The translations under genes and the position numbers were made by a program. 64,000 bases of DNA from an uncultured Bacteroidota bacterium (GTDB taxonomy: Bacteria; Bacteroidota; Bacteroidia; Flavobacteriales; Flavobacteriaceae): the NCBI GenBank assembly GCA_902598305.1, contig CACKBL010000001.1, forward strand, positions 180,205 through 244,204, in the 5' to 3' direction. The notes beneath the pieces were generated by a model. The model worked only from the letters and a program-made list of their open reading frames with translations. It did not search any database and was not told the origin of the DNA. This document shows positions 32,987-43,962 of this stretch, piece by piece; within the stretch, counting starts at the first letter, position 1, and the number at the start of each line of letters is the position of its first letter.

Positions 32987-33720
32987 TTTTAAAAGCACTA
33001 AATATAGTTAAGTCGTTCAGATCAAAGAAAGCTGTGGATGATGTTTCTCTAGAGGTAAAACAAGGAGAAATAATAGGCCTTTTAGGTCCAAATGGGGCTG
33101 GCAAATCAACTTCTTTTTATATGATAGTTGGACTCATAAGACCTGATTCTGGTAAAATTATTCTTGAGAATAAAGAAATAACAAAATATCCAATGTATAA
33201 AAGAGCACAAAATGGGATTGGGTATCTTTCTCAAGATCCATCAGTATTTAGGAAGCTAAGTGTTGAAGATAATATTTTAAGTATTTTACAATTGTCTAAA
33301 TTATCGAAAAAGCAACAATTAAAAAAAATGGAGAGTTTACTTGATGAGTTTGGATTAATTAGTATAAGAAAAAATCGTGGTGATCTCCTTTCAGGTGGAG
33401 AAAGAAGGAGAACAGAAATTGCCAGAGCCCTAGCATCTAACCCAAAATTTATTCTTTTAGATGAGCCTTTCGCGGGCGTTGATCCTATTGCCGTTGAAGA
33501 CATACAAAAAATAGTTTCTCACCTGAAAAATAGAAACATAGGTGTTTTGATAACTGACCATAATGTTCAAGAAACATTAGCAATAACTGACAAAACTTAT
33601 CTAATGTTTGAAGGCAAAATTTTAAAAGAAGGAACACCTGAAGAATTGGCAAAAGATGAAATGGTAAGAAAAGTATATTTAGGGAAAAATTTTGAACTTA
33701 GAAGGAAAACTAATTCCTAA
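32983..33720 (+). CDS. lptB: LPS export ABC transporter ATP-binding protein
   Basis: [61 protein letters not shown]. Confidence 0.93.
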   Translation: MILKALNIVKSFRSKKAVDDVSLEVKQGEIIGLLGPNGAGKSTSFYMIVGLIRPDSGKIILENKEITKYPMYKRAQNGIGYLSQDPSVFRKLSVEDNILSILQLSKLSKKQQLKKMESLLDEFGLISIRKNRGDLLSGGERRRTEIARALASNPKFILLDEPFAGVDPIAVEDIQKIVSHLKNRNIGVLITDHNVQETLAITDKTYLMFEGKILKEGTPEELAKDEMVRKVYLGKNFELRRKTNS

Positions 33721-34414
33721 ACTGAAAATAAGTCAAACTAACTACCATATACATAAAGATAAAAACGGTTAAAATTGCAAAATTTGTTAATACTACTAAA
33801 GAAGCAATTAAACAGAAAAGCAATAAGACAATTAGTATATTTATATTTTTTAATGATATCAGTTTTATTTTAGAATTTAATATGTAAATGGAAAAAATTG
33901 TTATTGTAAACAACAAATTATGATTTAAATACTTTTCTCCTAAAAAATCAAACATAAACGGAAGTCCTATTATCATACAGCAGTTAGCAGGTGCTGGAAG
34001 GCCTTGAAAGTAATTATCTTCATTTTTCGTTAAGTTAAATTTTGACAATCTAAATGCAGTTGCAATAGTTATTAAAAATCCCAATAGAGATATTGGAGAA
34101 AAATAAAAATTGAGATTCAATAAATTCGATATTATTAGTTTTTCTGATAATCCAGACTTTATAAGTAATTTATACATAACAAAACCAGGGACTACGCCAC
34201 TTGTAACAAAATCTGAAAATGAATCTAATTGTCTACCTATTCCACTTTCGGTATTTAGTAAACGTGCCAGAAAACCGTCAATAAAATCAAATAAAAAAGC
34301 AAACAAACAAAAAATTACTGTTGCATAGTAATTATCTTTTGATATTAGCAAAATAGCTAAACAGCCACAAATTAAATTTAAACAGGTAAAAAAATGAGGT
34401 ACATATTTTTTCAT
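33710..34414 (-). CDS. pssA: CDP-diacylglycerol--serine O-phosphatidyltransferase
   Basis: CDP-alcohol phosphotransferase region [27 protein letters not shown]. Confidence 0.9.
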   Translation of the reverse strand: MKKYVPHFFTCLNLICGCLAILLISKDNYYATVIFCLFAFLFDFIDGFLARLLNTESGIGRQLDSFSDFVTSGVVPGFVMYKLLIKSGLSEKLIISNLLNLNFYFSPISLLGFLITIATAFRLSKFNLTKNEDNYFQGLPAPANCCMIIGLPFMFDFLGEKYLNHNLLFTITIFSIYILNSKIKLISLKNINILIVLLLFCLIASLVVLTNFAILTVFIFMYMVVSLTYFQFRN

Positions 34415-34507
34415 CTAGATGACAATGTACAATTTTTCATAATTAAAATTCTAGGTTAATCATTACTATTTAATTCCATATTTTTGATCTAAATATAAAG
34501 TTAATAA

Positions 34508-36109
34508 TTGAAGAAAAATCTAACCTTTTCAATTTTAAGTGGTCTTTTGTTGGGCTTTTCTTGGCCAACAAAAGGGCAATCCTTATTAATTTTTTTTAGT
34601 CTTGTCCCTTTACTAATAACAATCAAAAGAATAAATGATAATGAAAAAAAATACAAAAATGTAATCACCTTTTTTGTTTCTTATTTGTCCTTTTTTTTAT
34701 GGAATTTACTCACTACTTGGTGGATATACAATTCTACTGAATTTGGTGCTTTATTTGCAATTTTAGTTAATAGTTCTTTTTATTCGTTAATTATGGTTGT
34801 TTATAGAATTTCATTGAACTTAATTCCCAAAATAACAAGTCATATTTTATTATTAAGCATGTGGATTTCATTTGAAAAATTTCACCTTAATTGGGATTTT
34901 TCATGGCCTTGGCTTAATTTGGGTAATGTTTTTTCAGAAAGTGTTTATTTCATTCAATGGTATGAATATACAGGAGTATTTGGAGGAACTTTATGGATTT
35001 TAGTAGTCAACCTCTTTGTTTTTAATTTCTTAAATACTGAATTGAAAGAATTGAATAGGAAAATAATTATTTCAAAAGTCTTAATGTTTATATTTTTAGT
35101 TGGCACTCCTATTCTTCTATCTTTATTTATATATGACTCAAATACAGAAAAAAATAATAAAATAGAAATAGCAATTTTGCAACCTAACATTGATCCTTAC
35201 AATAAAAAATTTAAAAGTAATAACAGTGAACTTTTTGAATTAATTAAAAATCAAAGTATCGATTATATTAGTCAAGATACAAAATACTTAATTTTACCTG
35301 AAGGATACTTTGACGAAGGAATTGGTATAAATTTAAAAACCTATGAAGACTCTGAATTAAAGTTTAGTATTGATAGATTTTTAAATGAATACAAAAATTT
35401 AAACCTAATTGTTGGAGCTCAATCATTCAATATTTATCCTATAAGTGAAAATTCTCCAACGATTACAGCTAATAAAATTTCAAATGGTCGATGGGTAGAT
35501 ATCTACAACTCTGCTTTTCAATTTAGCAATAATTATAAGTCACAATTTTATCACAAATCCAAATTAGTAGTTGGAGTTGAATTTATGCCTTACAAAAAAA
35601 TTCTGGAACCAATTATTGGCGAGGTACTATTAGATTTTGGAGGTACTGTTGCTACTCGAGGTATTCAAGATAAGAGAGCCAATTTTCAATCAAAAGAAGG
35701 GGTTATTACGGCTCCAATAATATGTTATGAGTCGATTTATGGATCATTTATAACAGAATATGTTAGATTAGGAGCTCAATTTCTAATTATAATTTCAAAT
35801 GATGCGTGGTGGGGTAATACAGAAGGGCATCGTCAATTACTAAGCTATTCTAGACTAAGAGCTATTGAAAATAGAAGAGCTATTGCTAGAAGTGCAAATA
35901 CTGGAATTTCTGCTTTTATTGATAAGAATGGAAGAATAATAAAAAAAATTGATTACGAGAAAAATGGCATATTAATTGGAAATCTTCCGTTAGCAAACAA
36001 CCTTACTTTTTACACAAAATATGGAGATTATGTTGCTAGGATAGCACTATTATTGTTTATATTAACACTACTTTTTTTATTTAGAAATTTTTTAATTAGA
36101 GATAAATGA
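34508..36109 (+). CDS. lnt: apolipoprotein N-acyltransferase
   Basis: Multi-TM N-terminus; C-terminal nitrilase-like domain (LPEGYFDEGI, HKSKLVVGVEFMPYK, ICYESIYGSFITEYVRLGAQFLIIISNDAWWG). Confidence 0.92.
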   Translation: MKKNLTFSILSGLLLGFSWPTKGQSLLIFFSLVPLLITIKRINDNEKKYKNVITFFVSYLSFFLWNLLTTWWIYNSTEFGALFAILVNSSFYSLIMVVYRISLNLIPKITSHILLLSMWISFEKFHLNWDFSWPWLNLGNVFSESVYFIQWYEYTGVFGGTLWILVVNLFVFNFLNTELKELNRKIIISKVLMFIFLVGTPILLSLFIYDSNTEKNNKIEIAILQPNIDPYNKKFKSNNSELFELIKNQSIDYISQDTKYLILPEGYFDEGIGINLKTYEDSELKFSIDRFLNEYKNLNLIVGAQSFNIYPISENSPTITANKISNGRWVDIYNSAFQFSNNYKSQFYHKSKLVVGVEFMPYKKILEPIIGEVLLDFGGTVATRGIQDKRANFQSKEGVITAPIICYESIYGSFITEYVRLGAQFLIIISNDAWWGNTEGHRQLLSYSRLRAIENRRAIARSANTGISAFIDKNGRIIKKIDYEKNGILIGNLPLANNLTFYTKYGDYVARIALLLFILTLLFLFRNFLIRDK

Positions 36110-36642
36110 AAATATACACAAGAACCGGAGACAATGGAAAAACTAGCTTATTATCAGGTAAAAGAGTAGATAAACATGATAAAAGAATAATTGCATACGG
36201 TTCTGTTGACGAATTAAATTCTTTGATGGGAATTGTAAGGGACTTTTCTCCAAAAAAATATCAAAATGAAATATTTAAGATTCAAAATAAACTTATGATA
36301 ATTGCTAGCCAATTGTCTAATGATAAAAACTACAAAAATTTACCCAACATTAGTATAAAGGATACTGAGTTTCTTGAGAATGCTATCGACAGAATGACAA
36401 TTGAGTTAGATCCGCTCAAAAATTTTATAATTCCGGGAGGAAATAAATTAGTTTCTTTTACACATCTTGCAAGATGTGTATGCAGAAGAGCTGAGGTTAA
36501 TATTACAGAGTTGAAAGAAAAAGAAGATTTAAACAGAGAAATATTATTATTTATTAACAGACTATCAGATTATTTATTTACGCTTGCAAGATTTTTTTCT
36601 AAAATGCTTAAAATCAATGAATTAAAGTGGAATGTTGAATGA
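36106..36642 (+). CDS. cob(I)yrinic acid a,c-diamide adenosyltransferase (PduO type)
   Basis: MKIYTRTGDNGKTSLLSGKRVDKHDKRIIAYGSVDELNSLMG; HLARCVCRRAEV. Confidence 0.92.
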   Translation: MKIYTRTGDNGKTSLLSGKRVDKHDKRIIAYGSVDELNSLMGIVRDFSPKKYQNEIFKIQNKLMIIASQLSNDKNYKNLPNISIKDTEFLENAIDRMTIELDPLKNFIIPGGNKLVSFTHLARCVCRRAEVNITELKEKEDLNREILLFINRLSDYLFTLARFFSKMLKINELKWNVE

Positions 36643-36702
36643 AAAACAATATTTTTCTTGTTTTTCCTAAAGTAACAATTATTTTTGCAAAAAAAATAAC
36701 GC

Positions 36703-36924
36703 ATGTATTGGACATTAGAATTAGCCTCTTATTTGAGCGACGCACCTTGGCCTGCGACAAAAGATGAGTTAATTGATTTTTCAATAAGAACAGGAGCACC
36801 CTTAGAGGTGGTTGAAAATTTACAGTCTATGGAGGACGAAGGGGACGTTTATGAATCAATAGAAGAAATATGGCCAGACTTTCCATCTGACGAGGACTAC
36901 CTCTGGAATGAGGACGAATATTAG
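36703..36924 (+). CDS. DUF2795 domain-containing protein
   Basis: MYWTLELASYLSDAPWPATKDELIDFSIRTGAPLEVVENLQSMEDEGDVYESIEEIWPD. Confidence 0.85.
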   Translation: MYWTLELASYLSDAPWPATKDELIDFSIRTGAPLEVVENLQSMEDEGDVYESIEEIWPDFPSDEDYLWNEDEY

Positions 36925-36962
36925 TTTCTAATTTCTTATATCTAGTAAAGATTTTATTTATT

Positions 36963-36970
36963 TAAATTTG
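36963..36970 (+). promoter_or_regulatory. candidate Bacteroidota -7 element (TAAATTTG) upstream of secA
   Basis: Matches TAnnTTTG 19 nt before the secA ATG; no clear -33 element seen. Confidence 0.3.
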
Positions 36971-36989
36971 CTTTATACAAAAAAATAAT

Positions 36990-39900
36990 ATGGGCTTATT
37001 CAATTCTATTTTAAAAGCTTTTGTTGGTGACAAAGCCAAAAAAGATTTAAAATTAATTTTACCCTTAGTAGATGAAATAAAAAAAATAGGTGTTGGTTTT
37101 GAAAAGTTAACAAGTGACGAATTAAGGCAACGAACAAATCATTTTAAAGAGAAAATATTATCTAAAAGAAAGGGGTTCGATAAAGAAATTGAGAAGATTA
37201 GAATTGATATATCCAAATCGGAAGACATAGTTGAAACTCAAAATTTATATACAAAGATTGATAACCTTGAAAAACTGGGTTTTGAAAAAACAAATGAAGT
37301 CTTAGATGAAATACTACCTGAAGCATTTGCTGTAGTAAAAGAGACTTGTAGAAGGTTTTACAATTCTTCACAAATTGAGGTGTCAACTACAGAATATGAC
37401 CGACTTCTTTCGCAAGAAAAGAATTACGTAAAAATTAGTAACAATAAAACAATTTGGTCTAATGAGTGGGATGCTGCAGGAAAACCAATAAAATGGGATA
37501 TGATTCATTATGATGTTCAATTAATTGGCGGAATTGCTTTGCACCAAGGAAAAATTTCTGAAATGCAAACTGGGGAAGGAAAGACGCTTGCAGCAACATT
37601 ACCAATATACTTGAATGCTTTACCAGGTAAGGGTGTACATCTCGTCACTGTGAATGATTATCTCGCAAAGAGAGATAGTGCATGGATGGGGCCTATTTTC
37701 GAATTTCATGGGTTATCTGTCGATTGTATTGACAAACATAAGCCAAATAGTATTGAAAGAAAAAATGCCTACAGAGCAGATGTAACTTATGGAACTAATA
37801 ATGAATTTGGATTTGATTATCTAAGAGATAATATGACTCACACCCCTGATGACTTAGTTCAAAGGGTTCATAATTATGCTATTGTTGATGAAGTAGATTC
37901 TGTTTTAATTGATGATGCAAGAACACCTCTAATAATTTCAGGTCCAGTCCCAGAAGGTGAAAGACATGAATTTGATCAATTGAAACCTAAAGTATACAAT
38001 TTATTCATGTATCAAAGAAAAATGCTTAATAATGTTCTTGCAGAAGCAAAGAAAAAAATCTCTAATGGAGACAACGATGAGGGAGGAAAACTTTTGTATA
38101 GAGTGTTTCGTGGACTTCCTAAAAATAAAGCATTAATTAAATATTTAAGTGAAGATGGAATAAAACAGTTATTACAAAAAACTGAAAACTTCTATATGCA
38201 GGACAATAATAGAGAAATGCATGTTATTGACTCCGAGCTATATTTTGTTATTGACGAAAAAAATAATTCAGTTGAGTTAACTGAAAAAGGACTTGAAAAT
38301 TTGTCTGAGAGTATAGAAGATAAAAATTTCTTTATACTTCCAGACATTGGAACTGAAATCGCAAAAATTGAAAACAAAAGCCTTAAACCAGAGGATGAAG
38401 CCGAGAAAAAGAATAAGCTTTTTAAGGATTTTTCTGTAAAAAGTGAAAGAATTCATACTATGAATCAACTTTTTAAAGCATATACTTTATTTGAAAAAGA
38501 TACAGAGTATGTAGTAATGAACAACAAAGTTTTAATAGTAGATGAACAAACTGGAAGAATTATGGATGGAAGAAGGTATTCTGACGGGCTACACCAAGCA
38601 ATTGAAGCTAAGGAAAATGTTAAAATTGAGTCGGCTACCCAAACATTTGCCACTATAACATTGCAAAACTACTTTAGAATGTATAATAAACTCTCTGGAA
38701 TGACTGGAACAGCTATTACTGAATCCGGTGAATTTTGGGAAATCTATAAGTTGGACGTCATAGAAATACCAACCAACAGACCCATTGCAAGGAGAGATGA
38801 AGACGATTTAATATATAAAACGAAGAGAGAAAAATATAACGCAGTGATAAATGAAGTTAGTAAACTCTCTAAAAAAGGACGACCTGTTTTACTAGGAACC
38901 ACATCAGTTGAAATATCTGAATTACTGAGTAAAATGCTTAACATACGTAAAATAAAACATAACGTATTAAATGCTAAACTTCATAAAAAAGAAGCTGAAA
39001 TTGTTGCAGAAGCTGGACAAAGCGGAATAGTAACAATCGCTACCAATATGGCGGGAAGGGGTACAGATATAAAATTATCAAATGAAGTAAAAGAAGCTGG
39101 TGGTTTAGCAATAATCGGTACAGAAAGACATGACTCAAGAAGAGTGGATAGACAGTTAAGAGGAAGGTCCGGACGACAAGGGGACTCAGGTAGTTCCCAG
39201 TTTTATGTTTCACTAGAAGACAATTTGATGCGATTGTTTGGATCTGACAGAGTAGCAAAAGTAATGGATAGAATGGGACTTGAAGAAGGGGAAGTAATAC
39301 AACATTCTATGATGACAAAATCAATTGAAAGAGCACAAAAAAAAGTAGAAGAAAATAATTTTGGAATAAGAAAGAGACTTTTGGAATACGATGATGTAAT
39401 GAATTCCCAAAGAGAAGTAATTTACAAAAGAAGAAAAAATGCTTTACAAGGAAATAGATTAAAATTAGATATCGCAAACCTACTTTACGATACTTGTGAG
39501 GAAATTATAATCGAAAGTATGTCTAATAAAGACTATAAAAATTATGAGTATAATATAATAAGCACTTTTTCTGTTTCACCACCAATAAGCTCTGAGCAAT
39601 TTGAAAATAGTGATGAAAAGTTATTGATTGAAATAACATATAAAGAAATCTATAAAATCTACCAAACTAAGGGAGAAATAAATGCTTCTTTATCATTTCC
39701 AGTAATAAAAAATGTTTACGAAAATCCAAGAAACAGATTTGAAAAAATTGTCGTTCCGTTTTCAGATGGAAACAAGACCTTAAACGTTGTAACTAACCTC
39801 GAAAAGGCATACAAATCTAATGGTAAGCAATTAATAGATGATTTTGAAAGGAATATTAGCCTAGCAATTATTGACGAATCGTGGAAAAATCACTTGAGAA

Positions 39901-40352
39901 AAATGGATGAATTAAAACAGTCAGTTCAGTTAGCTGTTCATGAACAAAAAGATCCACTCCTGATTTATAAATTTGAATCCTTTGAATTATTTAAAAATAT
40001 GATTAGCTCTCTAAATAGGGACATAATTTCATTCTTGTTGAAAGGAAATATCCCCAGCCAAAATCCATCTATAGAAGAAGCAAAAAAAGCTAGGAGTATA
40101 GATAAATTAAAAACATCTAAAGACGAAGTTTTAAATTCCGAGGAGTTAGCAGCCAAACAAAGAGCTATAGGTTCAAATGCAAGTAACAATGCTCAAAGAA
40201 TTGAAACAGTTGTTAGGGAAGTTCCTAAAATAGGTAGAAATGAAAAGGTAAGAATACAAAATGTTAAGGATGGGAAAGAAAAGACAATTAAATTTAAAGT
40301 TGCAGTCCCATTAATTAGCAGTGGAGAATGGATATTGATTGAAAAAATGTAA
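36990..40352 (+). CDS. secA: preprotein translocase subunit SecA (long Bacteroidota form)
   Basis: GEGKTLAATLPIYLNAL, VDEVDSVLIDDARTPLIISGP, TNMAGRGTDIKL, GRSGRQGDSGSSQFYVSLED. Confidence 0.96.
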   Translation: MGLFNSILKAFVGDKAKKDLKLILPLVDEIKKIGVGFEKLTSDELRQRTNHFKEKILSKRKGFDKEIEKIRIDISKSEDIVETQNLYTKIDNLEKLGFEKTNEVLDEILPEAFAVVKETCRRFYNSSQIEVSTTEYDRLLSQEKNYVKISNNKTIWSNEWDAAGKPIKWDMIHYDVQLIGGIALHQGKISEMQTGEGKTLAATLPIYLNALPGKGVHLVTVNDYLAKRDSAWMGPIFEFHGLSVDCIDKHKPNSIERKNAYRADVTYGTNNEFGFDYLRDNMTHTPDDLVQRVHNYAIVDEVDSVLIDDARTPLIISGPVPEGERHEFDQLKPKVYNLFMYQRKMLNNVLAEAKKKISNGDNDEGGKLLYRVFRGLPKNKALIKYLSEDGIKQLLQKTENFYMQDNNREMHVIDSELYFVIDEKNNSVELTEKGLENLSESIEDKNFFILPDIGTEIAKIENKSLKPEDEAEKKNKLFKDFSVKSERIHTMNQLFKAYTLFEKDTEYVVMNNKVLIVDEQTGRIMDGRRYSDGLHQAIEAKENVKIESATQTFATITLQNYFRMYNKLSGMTGTAITESGEFWEIYKLDVIEIPTNRPIARRDEDDLIYKTKREKYNAVINEVSKLSKKGRPVLLGTTSVEISELLSKMLNIRKIKHNVLNAKLHKKEAEIVAEAGQSGIVTIATNMAGRGTDIKLSNEVKEAGGLAIIGTERHDSRRVDRQLRGRSGRQGDSGSSQFYVSLEDNLMRLFGSDRVAKVMDRMGLEEGEVIQHSMMTKSIERAQKKVEENNFGIRKRLLEYDDVMNSQREVIYKRRKNALQGNRLKLDIANLLYDTCEEIIIESMSNKDYKNYEYNIISTFSVSPPISSEQFENSDEKLLIEITYKEIYKIYQTKGEINASLSFPVIKNVYENPRNRFEKIVVPFSDGNKTLNVVTNLEKAYKSNGKQLIDDFERNISLAIIDESWKNHLRKMDELKQSVQLAVHEQKDPLLIYKFESFELFKNMISSLNRDIISFLLKGNIPSQNPSIEEAKKARSIDKLKTSKDEVLNSEELAAKQRAIGSNASNNAQRIETVVREVPKIGRNEKVRIQNVKDGKEKTIKFKVAVPLISSGEWILIEKM

Positions 40353-40363
40353 ATTTAAAATAA

Positions 40364-41605
40364 ATGAGTACATACGCAAACGTTTTAACTATAGCTATTC
40401 CTATCTTCTTCTTTCTTGTTTTAGTTGAAATTCTATATGGACTGATTTCAAAAAAGAATTATTATAATTTAATGGATACACTCTCAAGTCTAAGTTCGGG
40501 AATAACAAACTTATTGAAAGATCTTCTTGGAATTGGATTTATTATTATTTCTTATCCATTTATCAAGAAATCAATTTCAATTATAGAATTAAATGAAAGC
40601 ATAATTTTATATTTTGTTGCCTTTATATGTTTAGATTTTGCAAGCTATTGGAATCATAGGTTAAATCATTCAATTAATTTTTTTTGGAATCAACATGTAA
40701 TTCATCATAGTAGTCAAGAATTTAATTTAGCTTGTGCTTTAAGACAAAGTATTTCTAACTTACTGGGATATGGAGCAATTTTCTTAATTCCAGCAGCACT
40801 TTTAGGAGTTCCTCACAAAATAATTTCATTCCTAGCTCCTCTTCACTTATTTGGTCAATTCTGGTATCATACAAAACACATAGGCAAATTAGGGATTTTG
40901 GAATATATTTTTGTAACCCCATCTCAGCACAGAGTTCATCATGCAATTAATACAGAGTATATTGATAAAAACCTTTCCGCTATTTTTTGTGTTTGGGATA
41001 GATTATTTGGGACTTTTCAAGAAGAACTTGAAAACGTACCTTGTGTGTATGGCACATTAAAACCAGTTAATACGTGGAATCCCTTTATTATAAATTTTCA
41101 GCACTTATGGTATTTAATTGTTGACGCATGGCATACGCGTACTTTTAAAAATAAGGTTAAAATTTGGTTTATGCCAACTGGATGGAGACCAGATGATGTT
41201 AAAGTTGCAATCAAAAGAAATAAAATAATCGATGTGTATAATCAAAAGAAGTATAATGTTGAATATAAAAACATTCATGTTTTTTTTGCCATATTTAATT
41301 TTATATATATAAATGCTGCCCTGTGGTTGTTGTTAACTGGATACGATGAATTAGGTTATAACTTGAAAATCTTTTATTCAATATTCATATTAACCACCAT
41401 TTTTGGATTCACTTCTGTTATGGACAGTTATAAATGGGCCACTTACATTGAGTTTTTACGACTGATGTTGGGAATAATCTTTATAAATAATATAACTGAA
41501 TTTGAAAATTTTAACTTCTACTTTTTTAATTTTTATTTCATGTTTTCTGTTTTTCTTACACTAACAGTTTCAAACTATCTCCCTAAGGAAAATAAAATGG
41601 TTTGA
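40364..41605 (+). CDS. sterol desaturase / fatty-acid hydroxylase family protein
   Basis: Histidine motifs WNHRLNH, QHVIHHSSQ, PSQHRVHHAIN in a multi-TM protein. Confidence 0.88.
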   Translation: MSTYANVLTIAIPIFFFLVLVEILYGLISKKNYYNLMDTLSSLSSGITNLLKDLLGIGFIIISYPFIKKSISIIELNESIILYFVAFICLDFASYWNHRLNHSINFFWNQHVIHHSSQEFNLACALRQSISNLLGYGAIFLIPAALLGVPHKIISFLAPLHLFGQFWYHTKHIGKLGILEYIFVTPSQHRVHHAINTEYIDKNLSAIFCVWDRLFGTFQEELENVPCVYGTLKPVNTWNPFIINFQHLWYLIVDAWHTRTFKNKVKIWFMPTGWRPDDVKVAIKRNKIIDVYNQKKYNVEYKNIHVFFAIFNFIYINAALWLLLTGYDELGYNLKIFYSIFILTTIFGFTSVMDSYKWATYIEFLRLMLGIIFINNITEFENFNFYFFNFYFMFSVFLTLTVSNYLPKENKMV

Positions 41606-41609
41606 AAAA

Positions 41610-42725
41610 ATGCAAGGAAAAAAACTTGATTACCTTTTTTTAGGACCCTCAAAACCTTTTAGAGGAGGGATTGCTGAAACTCAAAACTATCTAGCTGAAG
41701 AAATATCATTAATGGGATTTGATGTAGAGATTTGGACATTTACAAAACTTTATCCAAAGATACTTTTCCCAGGAAAAAGTCAATTTGATGAAAGAAAAAT
41801 TCAAAAAAATAAATTGAAGTCAAAAAGAGTAATTCATGCTTACAATTTTTTTAAATGGAAATCTGTTGCTGAAAAAATAAATTTTTTAGGACCAAAAATA
41901 GTAGTTTTTAGATATTGGACACCTCTTATAAGTCCTTGTTGGTGGTATATAAAAAGAAACCTTGATACATCAATTAAAACAGTTGGGCTGATTGATAATT
42001 GGGAACATCATGAACCAAAAATATGGGATAAAAAACTAAATTCATGTTTTGGAAATTCAATGGATATGATAGCTACATTCTCAGAGGCTGTTGCTAATCA
42101 AATAAAGAAAACAATTAAGAGGAAGGTTTTAACAGGTTTTCATCCTATCCCCAGTGAAAATGAATTTGAGAAATCAAACGCTGGTCATGGCAACACAAGT
42201 GAATCAAGTTATGTACTATTTTTTGGCTTGATTAGAAAATACAAAGGTCTTGAAACCTTAATAAATTCCATGAAATATAATCACAATTTCAAATTACTAA
42301 TAGTAGGTGAATTTTATGATAATAAAAAAAAATATTTAAATTTAATTGAAAAGCTAAAACTAAAAGAAAGGATTGATATTGTTGACAAATTTGTTAGGAA
42401 TGATGAAATTAGAAATTATTTTTTAAAAGCAAAAGCAGTAATACTCCCATACAAAACTGCATCTCAAAGTGGAGTAATATCCTTAGCTTATTTGTTTGAA
42501 AAACCAATTGTTGTGTCAAATTTAGAAGGTTTAACATCATACGTTAAATATGATAACTCAGGAGTTGTGTTTAACAATACCTCAAAAGGTTTGGCAAACG
42601 CAATTAGTGTGGTTTTAGATAAAACAAATAATTCTCTTTTTTCTAAGAATATAGGGAAAAATAAAAAAAAATATTCTTGGAATAAGTTTGCTGATGAACT
42701 TGTGAAGTTTACTTTTATTAATTAA
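41610..42725 (+). CDS. glycosyltransferase (GT4-like)
   Basis: LFFGLIRKYKGLETLINSM and LPYKTASQSGVISLAYLFEKPIVVSNLEGL motifs. Confidence 0.85.
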   Translation: MQGKKLDYLFLGPSKPFRGGIAETQNYLAEEISLMGFDVEIWTFTKLYPKILFPGKSQFDERKIQKNKLKSKRVIHAYNFFKWKSVAEKINFLGPKIVVFRYWTPLISPCWWYIKRNLDTSIKTVGLIDNWEHHEPKIWDKKLNSCFGNSMDMIATFSEAVANQIKKTIKRKVLTGFHPIPSENEFEKSNAGHGNTSESSYVLFFGLIRKYKGLETLINSMKYNHNFKLLIVGEFYDNKKKYLNLIEKLKLKERIDIVDKFVRNDEIRNYFLKAKAVILPYKTASQSGVISLAYLFEKPIVVSNLEGLTSYVKYDNSGVVFNNTSKGLANAISVVLDKTNNSLFSKNIGKNKKKYSWNKFADELVKFTFIN

Positions 42726-42739
42726 AACTTAATTATAAT

Positions 42740-43390
42740 ATGAGATTTATAATATTAGCATTGTTTTTAAATTCCTGTATATCTATAGGACAGCTAAAAA
42801 ATAATGAAAATCCTGTATGGGAACCACCTAATAATAACTATAAAAATTTAAAGAAAGCATATTTTGCATCAGGGTGTTTCTGGTGTGTAGAAGCAGTTTT
42901 TGAAAGTGTTAAGGGTGTTTATGAAGTATATTCAGGATATTCTGGAGGTTATTTAAAAAATCCAACTTATTATCAAATAGGCACAGGAAAAACAGGCCAT
43001 GCAGAAGCAGTAGAAGTACTTTATAACGAAGAAGAGACTGGATTTGGAACTTTATTGCAGGTATTCTTTGGATCCCATGATCCAACAACACTAAATAGAC
43101 AGGGCCCAGATCGAGGGGAACAGTATAGATCTATTGCTTTTTATAAAAATGAACAGGAAAAAAAACTAATTCAAGACTACATAAAACTATTAGAAAATAA
43201 TAAAGTTTTCGATAAGAAAATTGTAACTCAAATTTTACCATTTGAAGTTTTTTATTATGCTGAAGAATATCATCAAAATTATGAGAGATTAAATCCTAAA
43301 GATCCGTATGTAATAAATGTGTCGATACCAAGAATCAATAGATTTAAAAAATTATATCCTGAGTTATTGAAAGAATCCTTTAATAACTGA
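42740..43390 (+). CDS. msrA: peptide-methionine (S)-S-oxide reductase
   Basis: AYFASGCFWCVEAVFESVKGVYEVYSGYSGG, DRGEQYRSIAFY. Confidence 0.95.
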   Translation: MRFIILALFLNSCISIGQLKNNENPVWEPPNNNYKNLKKAYFASGCFWCVEAVFESVKGVYEVYSGYSGGYLKNPTYYQIGTGKTGHAEAVEVLYNEEETGFGTLLQVFFGSHDPTTLNRQGPDRGEQYRSIAFYKNEQEKKLIQDYIKLLENNKVFDKKIVTQILPFEVFYYAEEYHQNYERLNPKDPYVINVSIPRINRFKKLYPELLKESFNN

Positions 43391-43952
43391 AAATTATGTT
43401 CTTCAAATATTTTTTTAAAAAATAAATATATAATTTAGAAATACTTAATCCGACCGATGCTCCTATTAAAACATCTAATGGGTAATGAACTCCGATATAA
43501 ACACGACTATAGGCAATTAGTGTTGCTAGAAACAAAATAAAAATCCTTAAAAATTTTATATGTTTAAAAATAAACGAAAAAAAAGTAGCAATAGCAAAGG
43601 AATTGGAAGCATGGGCAGAGAAAAAACCAAATTTACCACCACATTCGGAAGAAACTAATCTTGACAATAAAGAAATTTGTTCATTATGACATGGTCTTAG
43701 TCTTTCAAAAAAAAGTTTCGAAAGATTTGTAGATTGGTCAACTACACCAATTAAGATTAAGGCAAATAGAAAAATGTTTAGTGTTTTGGTTGCACCATGT
43801 CTTGTGTAGAGTGCAAAAAGAAGTGAAAAATAAACAATAAAATTTAAGAATTTATTTGTTATCAATAACCAAAAAAAATCAAAACTACTGGAACCCAGGG
43901 AGTTTAAATATAAAAAAACAAACACATCAAAATTTATAATTTCTTCAATCAT
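43380..43952 (-). CDS. PAP2-family phosphatase
   Basis: FFERLRPCHN, FFSAHASNSFAIATF, YSRVYIGVHYPLDVLIGASVG. Confidence 0.9.
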   Translation of the reverse strand: MIEEIINFDVFVFLYLNSLGSSSFDFFWLLITNKFLNFIVYFSLLFALYTRHGATKTLNIFLFALILIGVVDQSTNLSKLFFERLRPCHNEQISLLSRLVSSECGGKFGFFSAHASNSFAIATFFSFIFKHIKFLRIFILFLATLIAYSRVYIGVHYPLDVLIGASVGLSISKLYIYFLKKYLKNIIFSY

Positions 43953-43962
43953 GAAATATAAA

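Noticed and set aside
36614-36799. 61 aa minus-strand ORF near 36.7 kb
   Set aside because: Overlaps the cobalamin adenosyltransferase end and the DUF2795 start; the translation has no family-like features.
37198-40189. Several 60-75 aa minus-strand ORFs within secA
   Set aside because: Antisense to a well-conserved gene with low-complexity translations; no independent evidence of coding.
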